Shown one piece after another: positions 1 through 8,546 of a stretch of 64,000 nt of DNA. The notes beneath the pieces are model-generated. The model did no database searches, had not been told where the DNA came from, and was given only the letters and a program-made list of their open reading frames with translations. Made by a program: the position numbers and the translations under genes. The first letter of the stretch is position 1; every line of letters starts with the position of its first letter. The stretch is from Candidatus Aminicenantota bacterium (lineage in GTDB: Bacteria > Acidobacteriota > Aminicenantia > UBA2199). The stretch covers positions 4,638,727 through 4,702,726 of the forward strand of contig CP070627.1 of NCBI GenBank assembly GCA_020355945.1. Direction: 5' to 3'.

Positions 1-928
1 ACTCGACATCTTTTATACCCACCGGGCAAAATTTTGATAGGTAATTAACACTTATTTCCCGGAGTGGATGGGCAAAAGTCTCATCTCCCGCATCAGAGGC
101 CAGGTAACGGGAAAAGCCGCACAGATCATCCGCCACTACAGTCCCACCTAAATCTTCAATATATTTTATAGGTTCGATTTCTCCATTGATAAAGCCGGAT
201 ACCAGTAGCTTAAGTGATTTTTTCACCTGCTCCTGGTGTTGGTCGGTTGTTTGGAGGGATTCCAGGCAGCGGGTAAGTTCCAACAATATCTGGTTGTGTG
301 CCTGTTTAGGGATAAAATAACCGGCCTTTTGTACAATCAAATAATCGCTGCCGGATATATATCCTTCTGTTAAAAGTCTTTGCAGTTGTTTGAGCAACCT
401 ATGGTTCTGCCTGTAGACAGCAGCGCTTTTTTCCAGGTTCTCTTGAGTTATCTCTACCTGGAATGTTTTTTCCAGGTAGTGGACAAATTTTTCCAGTTCA
501 TGACAGAGAAAATCACACGCATAGGAATGAGTCCCTTTTAGAGGGGTATTGAGATAATAAATCGGTTTTTGCCAGAACCGTTTTATACCACCAAAACATC
601 CCCAGAGAATATCACAGCAGTGGGTGAATATGCAGCCCTCCAGGAAGTCCAACTGCCGGTTTCGGAACGTCTCTAATAGATTCCTGGCAAATTCACAAGA
701 CTGAGCCGGAAGATATTTATCAGTAAAACGGGTGCCTTTATAATCGGCAAACAACCGGATGGGAACAAAACCAGCCGCATGGAGGACCTCTTCCGGTGCA
801 AATATACAACTGTAACCGAAATATCTTGTCTCAGCGTCTTTTTTCTCTGCCAGCCTCCGGTACGGATCATCTATAATTCCGGAGCAGCGCGCAATAATTT
901 GATTCAACTCACTCATTTCAACTGACAT
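1..928 (-). CDS. 2-hydroxyacyl-CoA dehydratase / benzoyl-CoA reductase (HgdB/BcrC) family protein, C-terminus cut by window edge
   Basis: An open minus-strand frame runs from an ATG at 928 to the left edge without a stop, giving about 309 residues. It begins MSVEMSELNQ. The Cys-rich stretch around residues 99-109 (CIFTHCCDILWG) resembles the Cys-Asp region that binds the [4Fe-4S] cluster in HgdB/BcrC-type subunits, and the opening YFGYSCIFAPEEVLHAAG is typical of the family (an aromatic-rich start, then a PEE..HAAG-like helix). Members remove water from 2-hydroxyacyl-CoA or reduce aromatic CoA esters, powered by an ATP-dependent activase that is not visible here. The gene begins 35 bp after the carrier-protein gene and is probably the next cistron of the same leftward operon. 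Only one subunit can be seen, so its real substrate is unknown. Confidence 0.7.
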   Translation of the reverse strand, partial: MSVEMSELNQIIARCSGIIDDPYRRLAEKKDAETRYFGYSCIFAPEEVLHAAGFVPIRLFADYKGTRFTDKYLPAQSCEFARNLLETFRNRQLDFLEGCIFTHCCDILWGCFGGIKRFWQKPIYYLNTPLKGTHSYACDFLCHELEKFVHYLEKTFQVEITQENLEKSAAVYRQNHRLLKQLQRLLTEGYISGSDYLIVQKAGYFIPKQAHNQILLELTRCLESLQTTDQHQEQVKKSLKLLVSGFINGEIEPIKYIEDLGGTVVADDLCGFSRYLASDAGDETFAHPLREISVNYLSKFCPVGIKDVE

Positions 929-963
929 GGGTGTTCTCACATTTCACTTAAATCCAGTGTTGG

Positions 964-1362
964 TTAATTTTTTGACGATTGGGCCAGGATAAACTTACCC
1001 AGATCATTTACAGTGACTTTATTCATCAAATCCAACAGGGGTATCTGCTGGGTTTTTGTTTCTTCCGGGATTTCCAGGGTGGGAATGCGCCGTTTCAACT
1101 CTTCCACACCGGCAGGGGTTAAACAGTTGTTCTCATCAACGAAGTCATTGTTGCCGATGATACCTTCTACAGACAAAAATTCATTGCTGTTCTCCACACC
1201 GAATACTTCGCTGATTTTAAAATTGAGATCAGCAATATCAAAGGACTCAATTCCCAGGTCCTCCATCAATGACGAATCCCCGGTTATCTCCTCGGTTTCC
1301 AGTCCGGTAATCTCGGCCAGGATTTCACTCAATTTCCCGTACATTTCATTTTTCTTTATCAT
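964..1362 (-). CDS. Stand-alone acyl/peptidyl carrier protein with long C-terminal extension
   Basis: This 132-residue protein has an N-terminal carrier-protein fold. The phosphopantetheine attachment site is LGIESFD with Ser40, preceded by the usual acidic helix and followed by DLNFKISEVFGVE. Typical carrier proteins have about 80 residues, so the last 50 (a helical, LxxL-rich tail) are extra. A strong ribosome site, GAGGAGG, lies upstream of the ATG at 1362, inside the end of the preceding radical SAM gene, and the two genes overlap by 17 bp. Its job is to carry an acyl or aminoacyl thioester for the surrounding enzymes. Which enzyme loads it cannot be read from the sequence. It is distinct from the PCP at 2916-3164. 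Confidence 0.8.
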   Translation of the reverse strand: MIKKNEMYGKLSEILAEITGLETEEITGDSSLMEDLGIESFDIADLNFKISEVFGVENSNEFLSVEGIIGNNDFVDENNCLTPAGVEELKRRIPTLEIPEETKTQQIPLLDLMNKVTVNDLGKFILAQSSKN

Positions 1363-2899
1363 TGGATTTTTCCTCCTCGATGATTTTTCGCATTTCTTTC
1401 TTCATTTGATACCTTTGCCTGGCATTGGAGTCATCTTTTAATTTTTTGATCACGGCATACACATTTTCTTCTTTAAAGTTCTCCAGATCAAAAAAATCGT
1501 TGTGCCTGGCAAAGATATCATCCATTATTTTTTCATAAACAAAAACTTTATTATGGTTAAAGTATTTATCTACAGTATTCTTTATGCCCCTGAACATGAT
1601 ATATACCAGGCGAATGAAACCGGAAATATGCCCGGCCCGGCGAAAGTCTTCTTTGGAAAATGTCTCGGTTGAAATAACGTTATAGGGTGGTTTTTCATTA
1701 TAGAGCCAGTTGTATTGGCGCCGTTCCTCCCAAAACAGGGAACCGGGTAATAATTTAAAATGATAGGTGTAAATAAAATAGGGCTGGATGGCGGCTAGAA
1801 CAAACTCCAGGGATTGTTTAAATTTTTCCAGGGAATCCCCGGGTAATCCGTAAATAATTTCGATATAAATACGGGCGCCGCTCTTTTGTTGGAGTTTCCG
1901 GGTGTTTTCGATAAATTTTTCTTTATTGAATCTGCGGTTGGAGAGGCGCAGTACAGTGGGATCAATGCTTTGCAGACCAAACGAATAAATATGGGCGTTC
2001 AATCGCTTCAATTCTTCGATAATTTCATCGTCCAGGTCATCCGGCTGCGTATCGACTTCGATTTGAACCGGGTTGAGTCCTTTTTCCACTCTCTTTTGAT
2101 TCAATTGATTGATATGCCGGATGATGCGCAGCCCACGGTCCCGATGTTTCCTGGCTTTGGCATAAACGGGATTGGTATCGAACAGGATCATCTGTTTGAC
2201 GGCTTGAAGCTTAAAAATGTTCTCCAGGTCTTTAAAAACCTTTTCCAGCGGGTAGTACTTGACAATGCTGCGCCCATGGAAATTAAGCCGGTAGGCGCAA
2301 TATTTGCATTTGAACATACAGCCCCTGGCGGTTTCGAAATAGACAATCGGCAGCCCTTCCAGGTCATCGGTCAATAGGGGATAATGGTGATTGGCAATAT
2401 CGCAGTTGTCCCGGTAGGGATTTTGAAGCACCGGTGCCCCCGGTTCTTTTCGGTAGACAACATTAGGAATGCGGGTGAAATCTAAGTTATTTTTTTCAAT
2501 GTGCTGAAGCAGTTGTAAGAGTGTTTCTTCTCCCTGCCCTTGTACCGCGATATCAAAGGCGGCACATTCTTGCAGCATCTCATCGGCCTGGTAAGTAGGG
2601 ATTGCACCGCCCACGATAATCAGCACATCTTTTTGCCGCTTTTTCACCTGCTTCGCTATGCTGATTATTTTTTCGTGGTTCCAGAGGTATACGGAAAAAC
2701 CGATGATCCGTGCGCCGTGAGCGAGAATCCGTGAAACAATCTCATCCGTGTTACTTTCGATATAAGCCTGGATATGATCAAATGTAAAATTTACCTTTTT
2801 ATGCAGCAGGTAACTTTTTAACTCTACCAGTGCCAGGTAAATACCGCCAAAATGTTCCGGCACCAGCGAACAAAAGAGAATCTTGTTTTCCCCTACCAT
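1346..2899 (-). CDS. B12-binding radical SAM enzyme
   Basis: The protein has 517 residues. The N-terminal ~150 residues form a cobalamin-binding Rossmann domain (IIGFSVYLW, then IVGGAIPTY, then VQGQGEETL). A radical SAM domain follows with the cluster motif C194-x3-C198-x2-C201 (RGCMFKCKYC). This is the architecture of class B methylases and BchE-like enzymes, which use methylcobalamin and a 5'-deoxyadenosyl radical to act on unactivated carbon. The start is the ATG at 2899, with AAGGAG seven bases upstream; the in-frame TTG one codon earlier is less likely. It sits between two carrier-protein genes, so a carrier-bound acyl or aminoacyl thioester is a plausible substrate. Substrate and outcome are unknown. 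Confidence 0.85.
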   Translation of the reverse strand: MVGENKILFCSLVPEHFGGIYLALVELKSYLLHKKVNFTFDHIQAYIESNTDEIVSRILAHGARIIGFSVYLWNHEKIISIAKQVKKRQKDVLIIVGGAIPTYQADEMLQECAAFDIAVQGQGEETLLQLLQHIEKNNLDFTRIPNVVYRKEPGAPVLQNPYRDNCDIANHHYPLLTDDLEGLPIVYFETARGCMFKCKYCAYRLNFHGRSIVKYYPLEKVFKDLENIFKLQAVKQMILFDTNPVYAKARKHRDRGLRIIRHINQLNQKRVEKGLNPVQIEVDTQPDDLDDEIIEELKRLNAHIYSFGLQSIDPTVLRLSNRRFNKEKFIENTRKLQQKSGARIYIEIIYGLPGDSLEKFKQSLEFVLAAIQPYFIYTYHFKLLPGSLFWEERRQYNWLYNEKPPYNVISTETFSKEDFRRAGHISGFIRLVYIMFRGIKNTVDKYFNHNKVFVYEKIMDDIFARHNDFFDLENFKEENVYAVIKKLKDDSNARQRYQMKKEMRKIIEEEKSNDKEK

Positions 2900-2915
2900 C
2901 AAAGGCTCCTTTTCT

Positions 2916-3164
2916 TTACCTGGTTTTTTTATTGGCGATCATTTGACAAATACAATTCATGTCCTGGAAATTTTCCGGGATCATATCGTCTTCATTGATC
3001 TCGATGCCAAATTGTTCTTCGATAAACTCGGCGGTTTTCAACAGGGATAAACTATCGAGGATACCCAATTCCAGGAGTTGGGTCTCTGCGGTTAAATCCT
3101 CCCGGGAACCCTCTAAAAATTCCTGTGCAAAAAAATCAATTAATTTTTCAGTGCTGCTTTCCAT
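2916..3164 (-). CDS. Peptidyl carrier protein, probable prolyl/pyrrolyl carrier (PltL/RedO-like)
   Basis: This compact 82-residue carrier protein has its phosphopantetheine serine at Ser38 in LGILDSLSLL and the usual AEFIEEQFGIEI helix after it. It overlaps the adenylation gene by 25 bp, so the two are probably translationally coupled. The trio of free A domain, acyl-CoA dehydrogenase-like oxidase and small PCP matches the cassette that turns L-proline into pyrrolyl-2-carboxyl-S-PCP in pyoluteorin, prodigiosin and anatoxin pathways. Assigning this PCP as the prolyl carrier rests on that gene order; its sequence alone would only say carrier protein. Confidence 0.82.
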   Translation of the reverse strand: MESSTEKLIDFFAQEFLEGSREDLTAETQLLELGILDSLSLLKTAEFIEEQFGIEINEDDMIPENFQDMNCICQMIANKKTR

Positions 3165-4594
3165 TGGTCACTACCTAAAAAATGCCTGTCAATTTTCCCG
3201 TTCTGATTTCGGGGAAGCTGATCCCACAATTGTAAATAATGGGGAACCATGTATATGGGCAGTGTTTTCCTACAGAAGGTTTTCAATTGGATCAGGGATA
3301 TTTTGGGCACTCCTTTTTTCAATTGGACATGGGCCCGGAGATACTGATGCCCGTCTGTCACTTCCGTGGTGACCACGGCGGCTTCTACTTTTTCCCATTT
3401 TAAAAGCGTGTTTTCGATTTCCCCCAATTCCACGCGATTGCCTCGTATTTTTACCTGGTTATCCTTTCGACCGAGCAGGTGGAGATTTCCCGCTTCATCC
3501 ATTGAAACGCGGTCGCCGGTGGCATAGATTTTCCCTGTCAAATCAGGCTGCCCCACATACCCTTTCATCACACAGGGGCCGTGGATTACCAATTCGTCCT
3601 GTTTGATTTCCGTTTTCACTGATGCATCAATGGCTTTGCCTATAGGAATCGGTTTATCCGGCGGGTGGTCATGGGGCACCCGGTAATAAGTACACACGTT
3701 GGTCTCGGTGGGGCCGTAAAAATTGTAAAGTTCGCAGTGGCCCGGCACAGAAGAGAGCAGCTTGCCAATTTTATTGATCGGATAAGGCTCCCCGGCAAAA
3801 ATAATGCAGCGCAGGGAGTTGATATCCGGCCATGCGCTGTCTTCCACCATGGCGGCCAGGATAGAAGGGACCGAGTACCAGGTGGTGATTCCATGGGTTT
3901 TAATATTGCGGACCAACAGGGAGGCATCCATCATTTCTCTTTCTGTGGAAAGCACCACGGTTCCGCCCACGGCAAAGGCACCGTAGATGTCCAGGGTGCT
4001 TAAATCAAAAATAAAGGGGGCATGATTGCCAAATACATCACTGCTGGTGGTGTTTAAAATCTGCCCGGTCCAGGTGATAAAGCTGCAAATGTTTTGATGG
4101 GTGGTTTGCACCCCCTTGGGAATACCGGTGGAACCGGAGGTATGGAGTACATAGGCCACATCGTGAGCATCCGCGGTTGGTTGGGGGAATTCCCCTGCTG
4201 GAGGTGTCCCATTGGGAAAAAATATCTCTTCGTCTGTCAGCACCAGGACATCCACCGGATGCAGGGCGGTTGGAATTTGTTGACATATAATGGTTTTTAT
4301 ACCACAGTTTTGCAGGATTTTGTTGAGGCGTTCCGCCGGATCTCGAAGATCCATGGGCACATAAATGGCCCCTACTTTCAGGCATCCCAGGAAACTGGCC
4401 ACTGCTGCCGCGCCCTTTCTCATTAAGATACCTACAAAATCGTTTTTACCGATCCCCCGGTCCGTTAATCGATAGGCAATGGCATCGGAAGCAGCATGCA
4501 TTTGGGAATAGGTATATCGGGTGTCCTTCACGATCACCGCCGGTTTTTGCGGGTATTTTGCCGCGGACGTGCTAAATCCTTGCAGCAGATTCAT
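3140..4594 (-). CDS. Stand-alone adenylation enzyme, probable L-prolyl-AMP ligase (PltF/RedM/AnaC-like)
   Basis: The protein has 484 residues and contains the full A-domain core: AYVLHTSGSTGIPKG (A3), NFYGPTET (A5), YATGDR (A7), GRKDNQVKIRGNRVE (A8) and NGKIDR (A10). There is no condensation or carrier domain, so it loads a partner in trans. Reading the ten specificity positions against GrsA by eye gives D-L-L-Y-I-A-F-V-C-K. From memory, prolyl-AMP ligases PltF, RedM and AnaC have DLLYLALVCK, which differs only by L/I and L/F exchanges. It overlaps the oxidase gene by 4 bp (ATGA) and the PCP gene by 25 bp. The predicted reaction is L-proline + ATP to prolyl-AMP, then transfer to the PCP at 2916-3164. 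Other small amino acids cannot be excluded. Confidence 0.85.
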   Translation of the reverse strand: MNLLQGFSTSAAKYPQKPAVIVKDTRYTYSQMHAASDAIAYRLTDRGIGKNDFVGILMRKGAAAVASFLGCLKVGAIYVPMDLRDPAERLNKILQNCGIKTIICQQIPTALHPVDVLVLTDEEIFFPNGTPPAGEFPQPTADAHDVAYVLHTSGSTGIPKGVQTTHQNICSFITWTGQILNTTSSDVFGNHAPFIFDLSTLDIYGAFAVGGTVVLSTEREMMDASLLVRNIKTHGITTWYSVPSILAAMVEDSAWPDINSLRCIIFAGEPYPINKIGKLLSSVPGHCELYNFYGPTETNVCTYYRVPHDHPPDKPIPIGKAIDASVKTEIKQDELVIHGPCVMKGYVGQPDLTGKIYATGDRVSMDEAGNLHLLGRKDNQVKIRGNRVELGEIENTLLKWEKVEAAVVTTEVTDGHQYLRAHVQLKKGVPKISLIQLKTFCRKTLPIYMVPHYLQLWDQLPRNQNGKIDRHFLGSDQWKAALKN

Positions 4595-5727
4595 AGGCCC
4601 AACTCCCTGGCAATCACTTGCCTTTGAATTTCATTGCTGCCGGAGAAAATCCTGGCTGGTATACTGTCCCTGAGCATCATTTCAATACCCGATTCTTTGG
4701 TGTATCCATAAGCCCCGTGAAGTTGTATCGCATGTAATGAATTTTCCACGGCTGCCTGGCTGATGAATACTTTTGACAGCGACGAATGTAATTCGTTGGC
4801 TTTTCCCTTGTTTAAATCATGTGCCGCTTGATAAAGAAGCAGGCGGGAAATTTCCAGGTTTTTTTTCATTTCCACCACCCGGTCCTGGACCAACTGGAAT
4901 TTAGACAATGTTTTTCCAAACCGGCTCTGCACCTTGACGAAATCAGTGACCTCTTGCAACTGCCGCTCCATCATTCCCAGGTAAATGGCAAACAAGCAGG
5001 TTCGTTCCCATTTCATGCTGGTGTTAAAAATCGTGCCTCCCTGGCCATCTTTTCCAATCATCCGGTCTTTGCCCACAGTGCATTGGTCAAAAGAGACATC
5101 TCCCAATAAGGATCCATTTAAACCCATTTTTTCATAGGGTTTGGCGATGGTAATATTTTTTGAATCTTTATGGATTAAAAAACAGGAAATCCCCAGGAAT
5201 CCATAACCGGGTCTGGTTTTGGCATAAGTGACAAAATAATCGGCAATGGGGGCGTTGGTGCCAAAACATTTACTGCCGGTAATGGAATAGGTGCCATTGG
5301 AGGCAGGAACAGCAGTGGTTTGCAGGGCAAAACAGTCGCTGCCGCTCCCGGGTTCGGTCATCAGGTTGGCCAATATCACCTCTCCTTTAAATACCCGGGG
5401 CAAAATTTCCTCTTTTTGCTGTTGGGAACCAAACCGAATAATTGGGATCAAACAGGCAAACAATTGAGCACTGGCAGCAAACAACATGCCAAGATTCTTC
5501 CAGTGTCTCGATATTCCTTGCAAAATCAATACCAGGTCAAAAGCTGAAAACCCCAGGCCGTTGAATTCCGTGGGGACAATGGTTTCAAAAATATTCTTTT
5601 GGGCCATTACTTTCCATAAATCCCGTTGAAATGCTTCAGGATTTTGGTCTTTTTCCTGCAAAAATTTACCCAGGTCGATTCCCCATTGAAGTAACTCCTG
5701 TTCATGACCGGTGTAATCAAAATTCAT
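4591..5727 (-). CDS. Acyl-CoA dehydrogenase-fold flavoprotein, probable prolyl-PCP oxidase (PltE/RedW/AnaB-like)
   Basis: This 378-residue protein has the acyl-CoA dehydrogenase fold: the FAD-binding segment NLMTEPGSGSD near residue 125 and the C-terminal LHGAYGYTKES...SGSNEIQRQVIAREL. The usual catalytic glutamate of medium/short-chain enzymes (I-Y-E-G-T) is replaced by I-F-S-G-S. A glutamate at position 241 (KWERT) sits where isovaleryl-CoA dehydrogenase and, as I recall, AnaB (Glu244) place their base. That supports a prolyl-PCP oxidase over a fatty acyl-CoA dehydrogenase. Such enzymes oxidise prolyl-S-PCP, by two electrons to a pyrroline or by four to pyrrolyl-S-PCP. The start ATG overlaps the upstream stop by 4 bp, indicating coupling. 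Confidence 0.82.
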   Translation of the reverse strand: MNFDYTGHEQELLQWGIDLGKFLQEKDQNPEAFQRDLWKVMAQKNIFETIVPTEFNGLGFSAFDLVLILQGISRHWKNLGMLFAASAQLFACLIPIIRFGSQQQKEEILPRVFKGEVILANLMTEPGSGSDCFALQTTAVPASNGTYSITGSKCFGTNAPIADYFVTYAKTRPGYGFLGISCFLIHKDSKNITIAKPYEKMGLNGSLLGDVSFDQCTVGKDRMIGKDGQGGTIFNTSMKWERTCLFAIYLGMMERQLQEVTDFVKVQSRFGKTLSKFQLVQDRVVEMKKNLEISRLLLYQAAHDLNKGKANELHSSLSKVFISQAAVENSLHAIQLHGAYGYTKESGIEMMLRDSIPARIFSGSNEIQRQVIARELGL

Positions 5728-7184
5728 GGACTGCTCCTTTTGACTGCTTTAAGTGCGTCTGTCATGAGTTTTATCTTCTTTTGCCGGCTGACGATAATCG
5801 GGTCCATTAATTCCCTGAGATTGTACATGCCATCGTGATTGACGCCTCCCATCCGGTAATTCATTTCGCCGGGATAGGTAATCAAGGCAGCTCCTTTGGC
5901 CCCAATCTTTTTGCAGAACTCCTGGTCATCGCCATCATAGCCCATGATCTGCAGATAAGGTGAAAGCTTCATGTTATCGATATATTGAATAACTTCTTCA
6001 AGGTTTTTAATAGGAGAGACGAACAACACCCGGCCATTGCAGGCATTAACATCATCGAAAGTGGGTTTATCTTTCGAGTAAATCACACCCCAGCCAGACT
6101 CTTTTGAAAAATATACCCGTCCTTTCCCGGACAATTCAAGCTTTTTCTTGTAATTTTCCTGCACAGCAATAAAATTTATATGTCCTTTGCCGAGGGTCTT
6201 TGGCATTATTTCCGCCATTCCCGTGAAACTGGCGGCCAATTGGCCGGCGAAATCCTGGCATCCCTTTTCATCTGCCAATACAAAGATAAACCTGGGAGAA
6301 CTGCATGATTGCTGCTCCCACAAAATCACATCGTATTTGGCAATATCATAAGCCATGGTGGGATTTCCATTTTCAATCACTTCAAAGCTGAACCTGGGGC
6401 CGTGATTCACCAATTTCTTTACCTTGTATTTTTCGCAATAGCCTTGAATGGTGGCAGTGGACTTCCCAGCCCCCCATTGGACAACATAATGATCCGCCAG
6501 GTTTGGAAACAACGCTTCATATACCTGGTGGTTTTTGCCGCTCCAATATACGGCATTCAACACCTTACGCAGCGAGGGCTCGATGGACCATAATGACCGT
6601 ACAAAAATATGTCCGAAATAAGGGTCTGCACTGGATAACTTCAGGAGACTTGCCTTTTGAGCAAGCAGCCCGTAAACCGAACTCAATACCGGGACGATAA
6701 TGGTATTCCCCGCCAGGTTGTGAAAAGCAATTCCTGGCCTGGGGGCAATATGGGTCCAGAAGAGCCCTTCATCCACCCAACCCTCAAGGTATTCGAGTCC
6801 CTTATCATTCCTGTTCCCGATTTCATATTTTAATACCCGTTCAATATTTTCACTGGTTAAGAATTCAGCGGTGACATCCAATTCCTCCTCGATCAATTTT
6901 TTAGATTTACCGGAGACAAATGATAATACGCGGACTGCTTCTTTCCTGTAATCGGAATGAGGGTTCAGCCAGATACGACTCGCTTTCTCAAAGATGCGGA
7001 TATACCAGGTGGGGGATTTTGCGGAAACGGTAGGGATATTTTTTTGTAAATCGTCAAAGACATTTTGGATACCTTTAGCATCCACTTCTGTTATGTGGAG
7101 CTCCTGACCGTTAAATACTTTTGATATTTTTTGCCCACTGGTTTTTTTGTTGGTTAAGGGGTCCAACTTAATGATGTCTGTCAT
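5724..7184 (-). CDS. LuxC-type acyl-CoA/acyl-thioester reductase
   Basis: This 486-residue protein resembles the LuxC family: the N-terminal half contains the HIAPRPGIAFHNLAGN segment, and the aldehyde-dehydrogenase-like catalytic cysteine is Cys294 in WEQQSCSSPR. LuxC enzymes reduce an acyl thioester to an aldehyde with NADPH through a cysteine acyl-enzyme. Its stop overlaps the start of the proline oxidase gene by 4 bp, so it belongs to the same transcript as the prolyl cassette. It could release a carrier-bound chain as an aldehyde, or reduce the pyrrolyl or polyketide thioester; the sequence does not say which. No LuxD or LuxE partner is visible in the window. Confidence 0.78.
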   Translation of the reverse strand: MTDIIKLDPLTNKKTSGQKISKVFNGQELHITEVDAKGIQNVFDDLQKNIPTVSAKSPTWYIRIFEKASRIWLNPHSDYRKEAVRVLSFVSGKSKKLIEEELDVTAEFLTSENIERVLKYEIGNRNDKGLEYLEGWVDEGLFWTHIAPRPGIAFHNLAGNTIIVPVLSSVYGLLAQKASLLKLSSADPYFGHIFVRSLWSIEPSLRKVLNAVYWSGKNHQVYEALFPNLADHYVVQWGAGKSTATIQGYCEKYKVKKLVNHGPRFSFEVIENGNPTMAYDIAKYDVILWEQQSCSSPRFIFVLADEKGCQDFAGQLAASFTGMAEIMPKTLGKGHINFIAVQENYKKKLELSGKGRVYFSKESGWGVIYSKDKPTFDDVNACNGRVLFVSPIKNLEEVIQYIDNMKLSPYLQIMGYDGDDQEFCKKIGAKGAALITYPGEMNYRMGGVNHDGMYNLRELMDPIIVSRQKKIKLMTDALKAVKRSSP

Positions 7185-8532
7185 TTTTTATCACCCATTT
7201 TATTTTTTCTCGTCTTTGCCAGGTCACTGCTCTGCAGATGACAAAGACAATCAACATCGCGCCACAATAAAAGCCTAAAAAGAGCAGCGGCCCTAAAGAA
7301 ACGATAAAGGGCAGGAGACCGATTGTCAAGGGAAACACCACCGGGCTGTAAAGAAACATCTTCAAGGCAAAGGCCTCTGCAGCATCTGTCTCAAACCTTG
7401 GGTCTACCATCCTGAGCAGAAGCATTGATTGAGAAATCGAACCTGTACTCTGGCCAAACTCACAGAGTGCTTTTTCAAACCAGGCCCCGGGCAGGATGCG
7501 GGGCGCCAGCCAGGTCGCTTGCCAGAGGTTGAACAAAAGCCCCAGTACCATCATGGTAATGAGCGGTAGGGCGAACACCGCAATCGCCTTAAGGTTTATG
7601 GCAATTAATGAAGCAACAATCAAAACGTCCAACGCAAAAGCCGAGATACCCTCTATTGATCCTCTATCGACATAGATATCCCACCCGGTTTTCTGTAAAA
7701 ACACCTGCAAAACCAACCCTGCCACCAGGACAAAAGGAAAAGAGGGAAGTACCTTCAATGGCGGAACCAGGGTAACAATGCCATTAACAATGAGTTTACC
7801 GCCGATTATTGCCAGGGCCATAAAGCAGAAAGCAAAGGCCAGCGTGCTGGCAGTCTCCGGGCTGGTTATCTCTCGAGCCACTGCCCTGCTCTCATTCTTT
7901 CTGACAAAAACAGAGTACTTCAATTCATTCCCGGGTCCCTGGAATTTCTTCTCGCTAAAGCTGCGGGCAATCCCGATGTTGGCCAAAATCACACCGATAA
8001 GAATTGCAAAAACCAGCCCGAAAATGGCGCAGGTTTCACCAACTGCTGCTGATTCTTGCGCTGACCAGCCCAGTTTTTCAAACATCGGGGCCAGTGCCGT
8101 CGCCGTACCTGGCCCCCCTTGAAATCCGGCAGCCAGTTCTATTGCGAACAGTGGATGCAGCCCAAAACCAACAGCGCTGAAAACGACAACAATCATCAGT
8201 CCGATGGCGATCTGACCGAATGCATTGAAGTAGGCAAAAGCAGCCTGGGCCCCGGCCCTCTTTGTCAATGTGCCAACACCCGGTATCTTCCTGCCAATGA
8301 ATAGGCCAGCAAAGATAACGTCAATCAATGCCACAGCATATTGGGACATTGAATCTGAAGTGGGCACCAAACCAAGCACATTCCTACCCAGTATTAATCC
8401 TAATACGCCGCCAATGACCGAGGCAGGCATGACCAGCTTTTTAAAGACCGTTACCCGGGCCTTTATCACAACCCCTGCCAACAAAAAAAGAGCAATAATA
8501 GAAAGGTCCATCAACGCATCATACTCGCCCAT
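7168..8532 (-). CDS. GltS-type sodium:glutamate symporter family membrane protein
   Basis: The 454-residue polytopic membrane protein has about a dozen hydrophobic segments. The N-terminus SIIALFLLAGVVIKARV and the Gly-rich stretches GFQGGPGTA and FGQSTGSISQ fit the GltS family of Na+-coupled glutamate permeases. The start is the ATG at 8532, with AGGAG seven bases upstream; a TTG one codon earlier also lies in frame. It overlaps the reductase gene by 17 bp. In a biosynthetic operon it could import an amino-acid precursor or act as an exporter of the product; family-level assignment only. Confidence 0.7.
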   Translation of the reverse strand: MGEYDALMDLSIIALFLLAGVVIKARVTVFKKLVMPASVIGGVLGLILGRNVLGLVPTSDSMSQYAVALIDVIFAGLFIGRKIPGVGTLTKRAGAQAAFAYFNAFGQIAIGLMIVVVFSAVGFGLHPLFAIELAAGFQGGPGTATALAPMFEKLGWSAQESAAVGETCAIFGLVFAILIGVILANIGIARSFSEKKFQGPGNELKYSVFVRKNESRAVAREITSPETASTLAFAFCFMALAIIGGKLIVNGIVTLVPPLKVLPSFPFVLVAGLVLQVFLQKTGWDIYVDRGSIEGISAFALDVLIVASLIAINLKAIAVFALPLITMMVLGLLFNLWQATWLAPRILPGAWFEKALCEFGQSTGSISQSMLLLRMVDPRFETDAAEAFALKMFLYSPVVFPLTIGLLPFIVSLGPLLFLGFYCGAMLIVFVICRAVTWQRREKIKWVIKNDRHH

Positions 8533-8546
8533 CAAAGAACTCCTTT

